From Protula sp. h YS-2021 (taxonomy: Eukaryota > Annelida > Polychaeta > Sabellida > Serpulidae), in contig OX457031.1 in NCBI GenBank assembly GCA_949752745.1, forward strand, positions 44,270,269-44,334,268: a stretch of DNA of 64,000 bases, read 5' to 3'. Numbering within the stretch: position 1 is the first letter of the stretch; the number at the start of each line of letters is the position of its first letter. The position numbers and the translations under genes are program-made. The notes under the pieces were generated by a model. That model worked only from the letters and a program-made list of their open reading frames with translations. It did no database searches and was not told the DNA's origin. Shown piece after piece: positions 21,045 through 44,394 of the stretch.

Positions 21045-22035
21045 CATATAGCTTGGTTGCTGGACAATCGCCATCGCCGTCGAGGCTGGTTGTATGACAT
21101 CGCGTCCATCACCGTCAAGGCTCGACGTATGACATCGCGTCCATCACTGCCGAAGCTGGTTGTATGACATCGCGCCCATCACCGTCGAGGCTGGTTGTTG
21201 GACATCGCGTCCATCACCGTCAAGACTCGTTGTATGACATCGCATCCTTCACCGTCAAGGCTCGTAGTATGACATCGAGTCCATCACCGTCGAGGCTCGT
21301 TGTATGACATCGCGTCCATCACCGTCGAAGCTGCTTATATGACATCGCGTCCATCACCGTCGAGGCTCGTTGTATGACATCGCGTCCATCAGCGTCGAGG
21401 CTCGTTGTATGACATCGCGTCCATCACCGTCAAGGCTCGTTGTATGACATCCCGTCCATCACCGTCAAGGCTCGTTGTATGACATCGCGTCCATCACCGT
21501 CAAGACTCGTTGTATGACATCGCGTCCTTCACCGTCAAGGCTCGTAGTATGACATCGAGTCCATCACCGTCGAGGCTGGTTATATGACATCGCGCCCATC
21601 ACTGTCGAGGCTGGTTATATGACATCGCGCCCATCACCGTCGAGGCAGGTTGTTGGACATCGCGTCCACCATCGTCGAGGCTGGTTGTATGACATCGCGT
21701 CCATCACCGTCGAGGCTCGTAGTATGACATCGCGTCCATCACCGTCGAGGCTCGTAGTATGACATCGCGTCCATCACCGTCGAGGCTGGTTGTTTGACAT
21801 CGCGTCCATCACCGTCGAGGCTGGTTGTATGACATCGCGTCCATCACCGTCGAGGCTGGTTGTTTGACATCGCGTCCATCACCGTCGAGGCTGGTTGTTT
21901 GACATCGCGTCCATCACTGCCGACGCTGGTTGTTGGACATCGCATCCATCGCCGTCGAGGCTGGTTGTTGGACATCGCATCCATCGTCGTCGAGGCTGGT
22001 TGATAAACACCATCGCGTCCATCGCAAAACCCAAA
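21045..22035. repeat. 35-bp minisatellite, about 27 copies
   Basis: Tandem unit of 35 bp; two pieces of it are 'gacatcgcgtccatcaccgt' and 'cgaggctggttgtat'. Spacing of the GACATCGCG motif is 35 bp in nearly every step (e.g. 21096, 21131, 21166). Variants alternate 'ctggttgtat', 'ctcgtagtat' and 'ctggttgttg'. Unit length is not a multiple of three, so open frames crossing it are not genes. It is CpG-rich in an AT-rich neighbourhood. Confidence 0.95.
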
Positions 22036-23360
22036 ATCAATTGCTCAAAATGCCAAATAATTTGTTGTTCTAACCACTGAAATAAAAGTTTGGCAGCATG
22101 CACCGGAAAACTTTCTGAACAAACGAAAAAGCAATCCATTCGACCACAGGTTCACCGCAGCTCTTCGGAATTTTCCTTTTCATTCATTGTCTTAGAACGA
22201 TGTACATTAATGTTGAAAATTGGGTCTTGAATTTTGAACGAAGGAAAAGTACTCACAGATTTTTGAGTTAGTAAAAACGTGCGGAAATAATTAACCATAA
22301 CCATAATAAAAAGTTAACAGAAAACACCTTACTGAAATCAGTTGGGACTATGTCTGGAAACATACAAAACATTTTCAAGCGAAGATTTTTGCACGCTTTT
22401 TTTCTTTCCATGTGATTATTGTATTCAATTCTATATTTTATAATTTTATTATCCACTTTTTTTATAAGAACGGATGTTAAAGTCTAAATATTGTGATGTT
22501 TGAAATCGCTTTGGTATTTCAATCACACTTTTATGTTAAACAACGCAAGGAAAATCGGTTCTTAATCGACACTCCCTAAAAACCACTTTGTGAATCCGCA
22601 CAAAAAAATAAAAGGATACACAGAAACCTATGCGGATGATTTTTTGAGCTGCAAAAGGTTAATTTTCTGTTTCATCATATTACAACTGTTATAATCGTTG
22701 AATTATTGAAAGCCAGTGACAGAACTACTGAGAAAACAAAATAAAAAGCTATTTTTATGTAACTTTATCTCTTTTTACGAGCATGATTTCTAATAAGCTG
22801 TTTCCCCTGCCCACCATTACAAAGAGTATGCTGATTCAAGTGGGCATTTCCTTTTTCATTTAACAGCAGAAAAAAGAAACCTCACAACATTTTTTTACCA
22901 CAACAGAAATTCACAGATTTTCAATGACACAACAGACATTTGCTTACAAATTTTGTTCGCTTTTATCTGGCAAGCACATAAAAAATTTAAAAACGTTTAT
23001 TTCTTAATGAACCTCTCCTGCGAGTTCAATCCCAATTGTGCGTTAAATTTAAGCACTTCATCAAACATGTAAGAGGCATTTCATCAAACATGCAAGAAGA
23101 GACAATATAGACGAAAACAGAGGCATGATTCCTCACTGACACTCCCAATACGGGTTAAATGAAAAGTTGTAAATGTTTTATATTTACGAGTTTATTGTTT
23201 TATAAATAATTCATAAACAGTGATATTTCTTACGGAATATTATCTTCCACATAAAACACACAAAAGAAACTTTACAGAAACGGGACTTTCCCTCAAGGTC
23301 ATATTAATTGAGGCTGCTGTTTACTTCTCTTCTCAAGATACAGAGAAGTATTTGAGTGTA
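22036..23360. other. Intergenic, AT-rich
   Basis: Nothing recognisable. Likely spacer downstream of DDX42, which is transcribed toward it. Confidence 0.4.
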
Positions 23361-23475
23361 AGGGCCTGTTCAATTGCCTGATGACATCAAGTATCCAATC
23401 AGAATGCCCCAAACAAAATTTCATGAAATCTGATTGGACAACACTGAATGTCATCAGGTCAAACGAAAACGCCCT
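23361..23475. mobile_element. 115-bp hairpin MITE
   Basis: Imperfect inverted repeat over its whole length: left arm AGGGCCTGTTCAATTGCCTG then ATGACATCAAG..CCAATCAGA; right arm TCTGATTGGACAACAC..TGTCATCAGG then GAAAACGCCCT. Flanked by TAA on both sides (ta|agggc...gccct|aa). Too short to code. Confidence 0.65.
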
Positions 23476-23934
23476 AAGTTGGGGTAAAGCGTGACTTTTA
23501 ACGGGCTAACCCCGAAATAGGTTTTGCATTACAAAAACAAATTTTACCGCTTGTATTTACAGACAGGAGAGATGGGGAGGGATTCTGAATCCAGATATAA
23601 TTGTCACGGGACAGAGCCGAACCTGACAATGCCTTATTCAGTGCTGATGGGCCGAACTTAAACTATTTTGAAAAAGACGTTTTCGATGTTTGCACATTTT
23701 GTGCAAAGCGCGAGTCACTTTATATTCATATTTACCTTTATGTTATTTTTATTTCATCCCAAGCCATTCGTGAAATAAACAAAACGCCACGCTTAAACTG
23801 TCTGTTATTGACGTGTCAGCTTCGTTATTCAAACCTAGCATTGTTTCAGAAAGCCATCATTTGGTATCAGATTTGAGTCAATTCAAACACTTTCTGTGCG
23901 TAATATCAACAGAAACTGTTCTGCACGGAGTAAG

Positions 23935-23940
23935 TTTATT
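23935..23940 (-). promoter_or_regulatory. DDX42: Candidate polyadenylation signal of DDX42
   Basis: AATAAA on the minus strand about 105 bases past the DDX42 stop codon, the first perfect hexamer downstream. Position and strand fit; use is inferred. Confidence 0.5.
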
Positions 23941-24044
23941 CTGTTCATATTCTACTCAGTCCTTTAAACCGCCCGTTCTATTCCCTCTTCCCAACTCCTG
24001 ACGTCACAACGTGAGTGCACCTAACTGCTTTGAGTGCAAAAACG

Positions 24045-35576
<11,532 letters not shown>

Positions 35577-35999
35577 CCTAAGATAAAATACCACCCAAGC
35601 GTTTACAAACAGAATATTCAACCAACGACCAACGTCACTGCGTGAGGACATACGACTCAATCATCCTGAAGGCGCAAGAAAACAACGTTCAAAATGTTAC
35701 CCCAAATATGTGTCGGGGATGAAATGATCAGCAGTTCATGTGAAATCACAATTTTACTCACCCATGTTATTTACACATCCGGGGCTATACAGAGTTTGAA
35801 CAGCTACTTGCATCTCATTATTCGAACCCAATTTTTGAACTCGCTTATTACGATGTTCTGCCCACACCCCTTTAAATAAGCCATTCTAAAAGTTTCGATG
35901 AGCAATCTCTAAGTTCCCTACGAAAACTTTGTCCAGTGTACAAGATCAATGGTGATAATCACAAAAAAAAATGAGAAGGAAAAATCACTGAAATTAAAT

Positions 36000-37871
36000 T
36001 CCGAACCATCTGCGGGCTTTTAAGAGTGAATTTCCGGATGATGACAGTTTGTTCCATTCGATGCCAGTCACCACCAGTTGCAATAATGATGTTGAACCGT
36101 TTACAAGTTTCAGTTCTCTCTCAGTTTCGGAAGTGAAAAAACTGGTTTTACAAGCTCCAACAAAACATTGTGATCTGGATCCAATACCGACGTTTTTACT
36201 AAAGTCTTCCATAGACACAACAGCTCCGACGATAGCTGCCGTCATTAACAAATCCCTTGCTACAGGAAATGTACCAGCATCGTTCAAACAAGCAATAGTG
36301 AAGCCCCTGTTGAAAAAGGCCAACGCGGACTTAGAACTCAAAAATTTCAGATCAATTTCAAATCTGCATTTGTTTCAAAAATACTAGAACGCGCTGTCCC
36401 CGACCAAATCGCGCAACATAGTAATAAATTTTCACTGGACGAACCCTTACAGTCCGCCTACAAGACTGGTCACTGCCCCGAATCGGCACTAAACAAAGTT
36501 CCAAATGACATCCTCATGGCCATGGATAAGCAGCAGATAGTAATGTTAACACTTTTAGATCTGTCGGCCGCCTTTGACACTTGCAGCCATAGCATCTTTC
36601 TAAGAAACCTTGAAAACAACTTCCATGTTTCTGGCACCGTCCTAATCTGGTTTCGGTCATACCTTAGTGAAAGATCACAAAAGGTAAAAATTGGCAATGT
36701 ATATTCACAAGCAACTGAACTGCTAACGGGTTTTCCACAGGGGTCAGGTATGGGCCCCAGGATGTATAACCAATACACACGGGATCTCGGTTCGTTACTC
36801 AGAGCACTACAAGTCCTGTTTCACTCTTTCGCAGACGATTCTCAACTCTACCAAGTGGTAAATCCCTCGTCTGTTCAGTCTCAAAGAAATTTGAATCGCT
36901 TATTTACACGACGCTATAGAAATAACTGGGCTTTGGATGTCTAAACACAAGTTACAGCTAAACAAGTCCAAAACAGAGTTTATCATTTTTGGTACAAGGC
37001 AACAACTGCGTAAAGTGCAAACAAATTCAACTTTAGTAGACAATGAACCCATTGTCGCAACCCCATGCGTACGGAATCTCGGTGCTTTTTTTGACAGTGA
37101 ATTAAAAATGGTGTCGCACGTGAATAACCTTACCCAAGTAGGATACTATCAATTACGACAATTAAGAGTGATGAGACCATGTCTGACGCCCAACGCAACC
37201 AAAATTCATGTTCATTCTCTCATTTTATCCAGACTTGATTATGCTTACACGCTCCTATACGGCATCTCTGCATGGCAACTAGACGCGCTGCAGCGGTTGC
37301 AAAACAATGCAGCTAGGCTGATCACCTGCCAGACCAAGCATGAGCATATCACCGAAACCTTGCGTGAACTGCATTGGTTACCGATCAGATCTCGCATCAA
37401 GTACAGGATATTCCTGTGGACGTTTAAAGCGCTAAATAATATTGCACCAGTCTATATTCGCGACAAGTTAGTCATGAACCGTCCATCAAGACCTGGTCTC
37501 CGCTCTGCGCATGACGAGTTATTGCTATCTGTACCCAACACGTCCCTGAAATATGGCGGAGACAAAGCTTTTAGCGCAGCAGCACCAAAGCTTTGGAATT
37601 CCTTGCCAAAAAATCTCAGGAACACCAAGTGCATAAATCGTTTTAAAAAAGATTTAAAAACAAACTTGTTTATCGAATATTTTTATTAATCAGTATTATT
37701 GTTCTTTTAGTAGCATTTTTGTAGCATTTAGTAATAGTATTCGTTTTAATAGTATTTAGCTTAATGGTACTTAGTATTCAAATCTAGTCTAGTCATTTTT
37801 CACAACTGTAAAGCGCATTGACCATTTTAATGTACATGCGCTATATAAATCCCATGTAATGTAATGTAATG
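36000..37871 (+). mobile_element. L2/CR1-clade LINE, 5'-truncated, lightly decayed
   Basis: Reverse transcriptase read across three frames: 36049-36387 (PTKHCDLDPIPTFLLKSS, IVKPLLKKANADLELKNF), 36388-36944 (motif A LLDLSAAFDT near 36560, motif B TGFPQGSGMGPRMY near 36735, motif C SFADDSQLYQVV near 36830) and 36937-37689 (NKSKTEFIIFGT, RNLGAFFDSELKM, LHWLPIRSRIKYRIF). Two frameshifts, near 36385 and 36940. The C-terminal 'LHWLP' block is typical of CR1/L2 proteins. The 3' end has an AATGTACATGCGCTATATAA-type terminus and a (TGTAA)n tail to about 37871. The endonuclease half is missing. It lies about 0.4 kb upstream of the DDX42 start, on the opposite strand. Confidence 0.88.
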
Positions 37872-38659
37872 AATAAGTTCTATGTCAAGTCAATAACTCT
37901 AGAAAAATCTTTCGAAAATCATTTCGAACACAGTGCTGGATGACTTGCTGTCTTGTCAAAGTAACAGTCACAGGTCCAGTAACAGAATTTTCTACAGATG
38001 TAAGATAAGCTAATATCCGCAAACATCACCAAGCAATGGCGGTCTTTTAGAACTGGCGCATCACATAAATGAGCCTGTCATAAATTATGACAAACAATTT
38101 TAGAGGTCAAATGATAATTAACACTTGACCAGTCTTTTACTTAGTTAAGGCTTATGTGAATTTGTGCGGACAGCCGTTGGGTATTTTTTTTCTTGACAGT
38201 AAAAATTCATTTTCCTATCTCAGCTTCTTCTCTGACACCGAGGCCCCAGGACGACAAAACTTTGTACTTATGTAGAACTTGACCTGAGGGTGTGCATCCC
38301 TCCTTTTTTCGTCTACGATTTCGTTTTCATCCTTAAAACGCCATGCGAACACAGCTGACCTAATAATAAATAAATACAGCGCATTTAACAACAAAGTAAC
38401 GGTTGAACAAAACAGCACAGCTTATGGCCGTTACGCGAGCTCTGCCTGCATAGAGAAAAAGTGCTAGTCCGTTCAATCATTAACGCCGTTGAGCCAACAT
38501 AACCCAGCAGATGAACCTTATAAGCCGCATACGTGCTTCGCCATAAGCTCTCCGCTTTTTTTGTATCACAGACTATGCGGCATGAAAAAAAACTGGTTTT
38601 ATAAGAAATAATAAGTGTTCAAAGAAATATTTTTACCTTTTAATGTTTGTTAAGTGTTG
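37872..38659. other. Non-coding, probably Helitron-associated
   Basis: No gene. 38045-38140 loosely resembles part of the 41-42 kb palindrome ('gcgcatcacataaatg', 'ggtcaaatgataat'). The right end merges into the Helitron terminus. Confidence 0.35.
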
Positions 38660-38688
38660 TAGATTTCGCTTGCGAAATGCGGTTCTAG
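38660..38688 (+). mobile_element. Helitron-like 3' terminus
   Basis: Hairpin ATTTCGC-TT-GCGAAAT followed by GCGGTTCTAG at 38679-38688 and then T, matching the end of the insertion at 12336. The left boundary of this element could not be found. Confidence 0.6.
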
Positions 38689-39298
38689 TTTTTATTGAAT
38701 AAAATACATTTTTCTCCGGGGTTTGGGTGTCCATTAAGTGAGTATCGCTCACCACACTAATGTATTCACAATTGCAAGAGGACTTATTACTAAAGTTGGG
38801 GCTTCATTGATGAGGAAAATAATGTCTCTTAATTCTTCTCAGTGTTGGTCTGAACCTGTGCCGCAATCCACACATATTTTATATGTGGCCAACTCTGTCC
38901 TTGGAAGACAGAAAGGGTCCGCTGGGACTATTCATAAACCTAAACATGCCTGGAGTTTATATACAATAAGTTGAATTTAACCCTTTTCCGCCAGTTCTTT
39001 ATGCAAAAAGCACAGAGTTTCAATCAAAATGTTCTCGCAAATCTGAGAAGATTCAAAATTTCAGACTTCCGTAAAACCTCGGCGTTTCGACTGAAAACAA
39101 GAGGATAACATATAATAAAGAAATGTCAAGTGAAATTCTGGAAAGTTAACAAAATTTCAATTTACTCGAAATTTATGCACAGGCATCCGCAGAATAACGT
39201 CTTCCGTGTATGAAAACACTTTTCATTTGCCAAGTATTCGTACGCAAAACAAGGAATAGTCGCGTCCAAAGTGTTGCCAAATGTGCACCTAGCTTGGT

Positions 39299-39506
39299 TG
39301 GTTTGGTTTTTAACGTCCCGTTAAGCGACTATGATGGGTATATTGGAACGCACTTGCTAAAGGAACAAGTGGGAAAAAAGAGGGAAGAATGAAGAAATAG
39401 TAAAAGAAGAATTAGAAAGAAAGAAATTCCGATCAGCCGCCTCTTACGCCTTGCACGGAACAGAATGCAGTGGGTGTATTCTTAAGATTCCCCCCGCCCC
39501 ACAGGA
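39299..39506 (-). mobile_element. Short retroposon (SINE-like), 208 bp, with 12-bp target duplication
   Basis: ACCTAGCTTGGT occurs exactly at 39287-39298 and 39507-39518, bounding a 208-bp body. Read on the minus strand the body starts in a G-rich block and ends ...GGGACGTTAAAAACCAAACC next to the duplication. This A/C-rich tail after CGTTAAA resembles the Nimb 3' ends (GTCGTTAAACCAATCAATC in Nimb-2, GTCGTTAAACAAACCATTT in Nimb-3). No coding capacity, so it was mobilised by a partner LINE, plausibly of the Nimb family. I could not assign a tRNA, 7SL or 5S head with confidence. Confidence 0.75.
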
Positions 39507-39849
39507 ACCTAGCTTGGTAAATGGAGCTAGAATGTAACATTTTCCTGTCACCAATTACAATGTACTGTCACCAATTTTATCTCCTCTCCATCGTAATACT
39601 ACGAGGAGATATACACGATATTGAACAGCACATCATAATTCCCAAAACTGAACATAAAGTGTGTATGTTCTTCTAACGTTAAATTTGGATTTTTGCCGTT
39701 TATTCCAGCCATATTTACACACTAGAAGCCATGGATTTCACCAAGGTTCTTTTTATAAGTCATGATAATCTTCTGCAGCTAACAGACCCATCTGGAATTC
39801 AAGCAGTTGTGACGTGCTGTTCAATTTGAATGGAACTTAGCCCTGGACA

Positions 39850-41045
39850 CAAATAAAATTGTGAGAGTCTTGCTCCTCGATTACTCGAAAGCATTCGATA
39901 AAATCAACCATAATATCCTATTAGACAAATTACTAAAATTAGAAGTTCTCCAGATACTAATTAACTGATTCACTTCATTCTTGGAAAAGAGAAAACTATG
40001 TGGAGCAGTACCACAAGGAGCACTGTTTGGTATAGAAGGGTTTATCATTTATATTGACGGCCTGGAAACACCGCTAGACATCTACACATACGTTGACGAT
40101 ACAACAACAGACGAAATTATGGAGAGACCTGAAATCAATAGATCAAGTAAACTACAAGAAACAGCAGACCAAATAGCCAGATGGAGTGAAAATAATGATA
40201 TGGTATTGAACCTCCTAAAACACAAGAGATGATTATTTCGACAAACCCAGTGGAAATACCCGTCACACCGATAAAACAAAATAACATTCATATCAATCAA
40301 GTTACTTCAAGTAAACTGCTTGGCCTCACAATCCAAAGCAACCTTAAGTAGGATATCCATGTACAAAATATAATTTCAAGTTCAACATCAAAACTTTACT
40401 ACTTGAGACAATTAAAACGAGCAAAAGTCAATATAACTGACCTAACTCTGTTTTACAAAGCCATAGTACGTACCAAATTAGAATATGCTGTACAAGCTTG
40501 GAGTACAGCTATCACAAAAGAACAAGAAATTGCACTAGAAGCAGTACAGAAGACAGCCCTTAAAATAATATTCCCAGAATTAAGTTACGAAACTGCGATG
40601 GAAAAAAAATAACCTCATACCCCTAAAAGAAAGAAGACTCCGACTGTGCAAGAAGTTCTTTATACAAATGCAAAACCCAAACAACGTCTTACACAGACTA
40701 ATACCAAAACCCCGAAAAATGAACCATACTCTTAAGATCAGCCAATATAGTTCCTTTACCACAAATAAGAACCGCCAAATGCAAAAACTCATACCATATT
40801 GCTTATTTAATCTACAGAATTAAACTAAGATAAACTACTAACAATTAGAATACAATACTAAAACTGAAAGAGGCAATGAAACTTGCAAATTTTATAATCT
40901 TAAAACTTGTAACGAACCTTTTTCAGTACTTTAACTATCTCTAAATGTTATTTTTTCATACAAGATGATAACAAGTAAGGTATTTGTGTATATACCATGA
41001 TTTTTCAACCTGACGGTTGCGATGAGTTTTAATAAATCTGATTCT
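39850..41045 (+). pseudogene. CR1-like reverse transcriptase fossil
   Basis: Plus-strand frames with breaks: VLLLDYSKAFDKINHNILLD (motif A, near 39880), a deletion, GAVPQGALFG (motif B, near 40005), YTYVDDTTTDEIM (motif C, near 40090), WSENNDMVLN, then ALEAVQKTALKIIFPELSY near 40540 and KERRLRLCKKFFIQMQ near 40630. The 3' end 'taataaatctgattctga' (41027-41044) is the short-repeat tail found in this type of LINE. Frameshifts near 39965, 40230 and 40610. Sequence differs from the 36-kb element, so it is a separate family. Confidence 0.75.
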
Positions 41046-41290
41046 GAATGTTCTTTGCCTCGTAGAAGTTTTTAAATGATTACATGGTGGCTTTTTAAAT
41101 TCGAAAGTGAACATGTCCGACAAATTAACGAAACAAAATGAAGTTAAACTGAAAGAAAAGTACGATTCTAATGATTCCTGCTTACAATTTCTGTATAATT
41201 AAACCCAACAAATTTACAGTTAAAACAACACATCCCTCAGAAAGATCCGAAAGTGCGAATTGGCTTACAAGCCAAATCACATTTTGGGCG

Positions 41291-42371
41291 TTCCTAGTCC
41301 TAGATGACTCTTGCTTCCCAGCAAGAGTCATAGTTCCTGTACTAGATCACGTCATTGATCTCAATTTTGCAATCTCGGCGCACGACTTTGGCCAATGGCA
41401 TTATTTTAAAAAGTGTGCATCACATAAATGGTCCAGTTAGAAACTTGGCGCACAATTGTTATGGTCAAATAATAATTTTGTACTAAGAAAAATACATGTC
41501 TTCTTCAGATAAGGATATAATATCCCCCATTATCGCCCACAACAACACGGAATCCACAGTTGTAAGACCACTCTTTACTCAAGTTTGGTAATTTTGCCGA
41601 GGTCGAAAATAATGCGCCAGGATACTTCTCAGTGTGCTTTTGAGAAAAAGCCTGCTACTCCGAACCCCGTTGTCCTGGAACGTGCGCCAAAAGATCATAG
41701 CCTCGAAAGTTGAGATCAATGGCCATTTCTATTACAGGAACATTGACCCTTTCTGGTCTGAGAAGTCAGAAAGGTTCCACTGGGACTATAGTCCCAGGTG
41801 ACTCCCATCTCCTAGTCCGGGTAGAAGAGTGGTGATGGAGTAGGGTCACTCGGGACTACTGGGACTTTAGTCCCAGTGGACCCTTTCTATCTTCCTAGGA
41901 CAGAAAGGGTCACAGTTCCTTCTATAGAAATGGCCATTGATCTCAATTTTTGAGGCTTTGGATCTTTCGGCGCACGTTCAAGGACACCGAGGCCCGAACT
42001 GGCAGGCTTTTTCTTTAAAAGCACACTGAAAAGTATCCGGGCGCATTATTTTCGACCTCAGCGAAACTCCCAAACTAGAGTAAAGCGTGGTTTTGTAACT
42101 GTGAATTCACTGTTGTTGTGGGTGATAATGAGGGATTCGATATACTGATCTCAAGAAAACACGTATTTTTCTCAGTAAAAAATTGTTATCTGACCATAAA
42201 CTTGAGCGCCATAATTTATAATTGGACCATTTATATGATGCACCCTTTCTAAAATAACGCCGTTGGCCCCAGTCGTGCGCCGAGATTTGAAAATTGACAT
42301 CAATGAGATTTCCTATTGTAGAACTATGACTCTTGCTGTCATAGGAAGACTGCAAGAGTCATCTAGGACTA
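41291..42371. mobile_element. 1.08-kb palindromic foldback element
   Basis: The left half (from 41291, 'ttcctagtcctagatgactc') is the imperfect inverted complement of the right half (to 42371, 'gagtcatctaggactactgg'), centred near 41830. Matching pairs include 'ctcggcgcacgac' against 'gtcgtgcgccgag', 'aaataatgcgcc' against 'ggcgcattatttt', and 'gatcaatggccatttctat' against 'atagaaatggccattgatc'. Small palindromes sit inside each arm (ACTGGGACTATAGTCCCAG). No ORF. It can fold into a long hairpin; probably a non-autonomous foldback transposon. Confidence 0.8.
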
Positions 42372-43989
42372 CTGGGACTTGGGCGTTTCAAAAAAAAAAT
42401 GCGCAAAAATTTTGCGTTCTCAATACAAACTACAAAATGAAAGAAATGACAGACAGGTTTCACTTAAATACTAAATTTCTCTGCACTAAAGAGCAATTGT
42501 ATTTTTTAACAACCCCGGTGCTGTTTTTAAACTTTATTAAGAGTTCTAAAAAATAGTTTTAAGTTTTAGTTTCTTTTATGTTCCGAGTATGAGCTGTTTT
42601 TGTTATACGACTTCTATCATTTCTTCCATTTTTGACCCGGTTCCCTTGCAGTCGAAATTCAAAATTCTTGTCAATTTTATTCGAAGCACCCAAAGTATGA
42701 TCAGGTTTGTCGACTGTGTTTATTGGGCGATAACATGTAAATATCAACCGAAAATCCGTTGCTTTGATTATAATGGATATTGTTCATACAAAAAAGATAC
42801 GCTTCATTTAAAATTCTTTTCTGAAGTAATATTTATTATTTCACACCTTAAAACACACTAGTAATTGATGAAAAGCAAAAAAAAAAAAATCAACTCCACG
42901 GCACTGGCTATTTAAACAGCTTCCTGTGATATGATATGTGCGAATATTTCCAAACCACATAGTGCAATCTTAAAATTCAACTTTTTAGGTCTTAACTCAA
43001 ATAATACCACTGATGATATTTCAGAGGTATGGGAATGAAAACTTAACAACTCCGAACATGTACGACAAGTCTACAACAACAAAAAAGAATAAGAAGAGGA
43101 AAAGTTACCTGCCAATGACAAGCTGAAAATAAAACTAAAAACATAAGAATTTAACACTTTCTCAAGACCAAGGCACATGTTAAAAATAAAACAACGCATT
43201 GCATTATTAATTAGCCGATGCATATGCAACCGTGCAACTAAGCGAAAAAAGCTTAACTTTTGTCTTTTAATTTCAATGTTCCAGTTTGTTTAACGAAATG
43301 ACTGACCTTTACCGGTTACATTCGTCAGTACTGGTCAATAACCAGAATTCAAACAACAGTATCACAATTGAAATCAAGCTTTAATTAGCTATATGTCACG
43401 GTTGAGCGTTACTGATATGCAATACAGTCAAGTTCCTTCTCAAGGTGCTTATCGGTTTAACTGTGCTCCAGTTGGACCACATGGAGGACGACTGTATCAG
43501 ATATACAATTCAAAGATAAAGGGTTTTATCCCACTAAAGGCTGAACCTGGCTGTTTCTATTTGGTCATTTCATTTCCCATTCCAAAAGTTTACTTATTTT
43601 AGAATGTGATCTTTCAGATACAGAATGGTACAAGTAGGATGTTGTGATTTAACGTTTCCTTGGCTGAAATAGTACATATTCTGGTGTAAAGCTTTCTTGT
43701 TTGAAAATTTCTGTGAACCCACACTGGTCCAAATTTTTGCATTGCTCTTTTTTTTCTAGAAATACAGGTTAATGTTTTACAAAATAGTTATGTGACATAA
43801 CACCTATGTTATTAATTTACAAATTACTAATTTGCAGCATTTTAAGTCTTACTTTTTTTAAAAGCGCTATCGCAACATTTTGGTTTAAATTTCTCCGCTA
43901 AGGCTTTTTTTCTGGCTTTCGAGAAAATTTATTTCACTTCCAAAATTTGTTAGAACAGGTTTGTTTCTTCTTTATTTGCAATTCAAATG
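42372..43989. other. Intergenic, AT-rich, with a possible Nimb 3' remnant
   Basis: No gene. At about 43282-43385 'tttgtttaacgaaatgactg', 'ggttacattcgtcagtactg' and 'caattgaaatcaagct' follow the order of the Nimb 3' UTR (16735-16835), so this is probably a short, old 3' fragment in the same orientation. Confidence 0.4.
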
Positions 43990-44165
43990 AATCCGAGCCT
44001 CCTTTACGTGTAATAACTGAAATAACTAGCCTCCTTTACGCGTAATAACTGAAATATTTGTAGGTATTGCGTGAAATGATCGACGATCATTGGCATTAAA
44101 CATAATGCCTAATGTCCAAAAAGTTCAGCTATTACGCGAAATGACTGATTGACGTAACATACATA
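43990..44165. mobile_element. Remnant of a TGTTAC-type foldback element
   Basis: Contains repeated 'acgcgtaataactgaaat', a perfect palindrome AATGATCGACGATCATT at about 44075, and ends 'attacgcgaaatgactgatt' then GACGTAACA next to TA-rich sequence. The ATTACGCGAAAT motif and the TAACA end recall elements A and B at 25.4-26.9 kb. Confidence 0.4.
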
Positions 44166-44394
44166 TACCAGACATTAACACGCACATATATGAATACGCA
44201 GTTGTTGTTTTTTTGTCCGGTACGTCTCATAAGTCTGGAATATTTTTGGGGAGGGGGATTTAGGTATGAAAAATTTGTTTGATGCTTTCCATTATACGAC
44301 GAGTCAAAGTTTCAATTTTTAGCCACCGTTTAAACCATAAATAATGAATTCCACTGCAAAAAAACTTATGTCACCTTCACAAACACAAGTGGGG

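Noticed and set aside
21045..22035. Possible CRISPR array
   Set aside because: Units are contiguous tandem repeats without unique spacers, and the host is eukaryotic.
21879..22139. Open frame across the 35-bp minisatellite
   Set aside because: Repeat length is not a multiple of three and the frame is an accident of unit variants.
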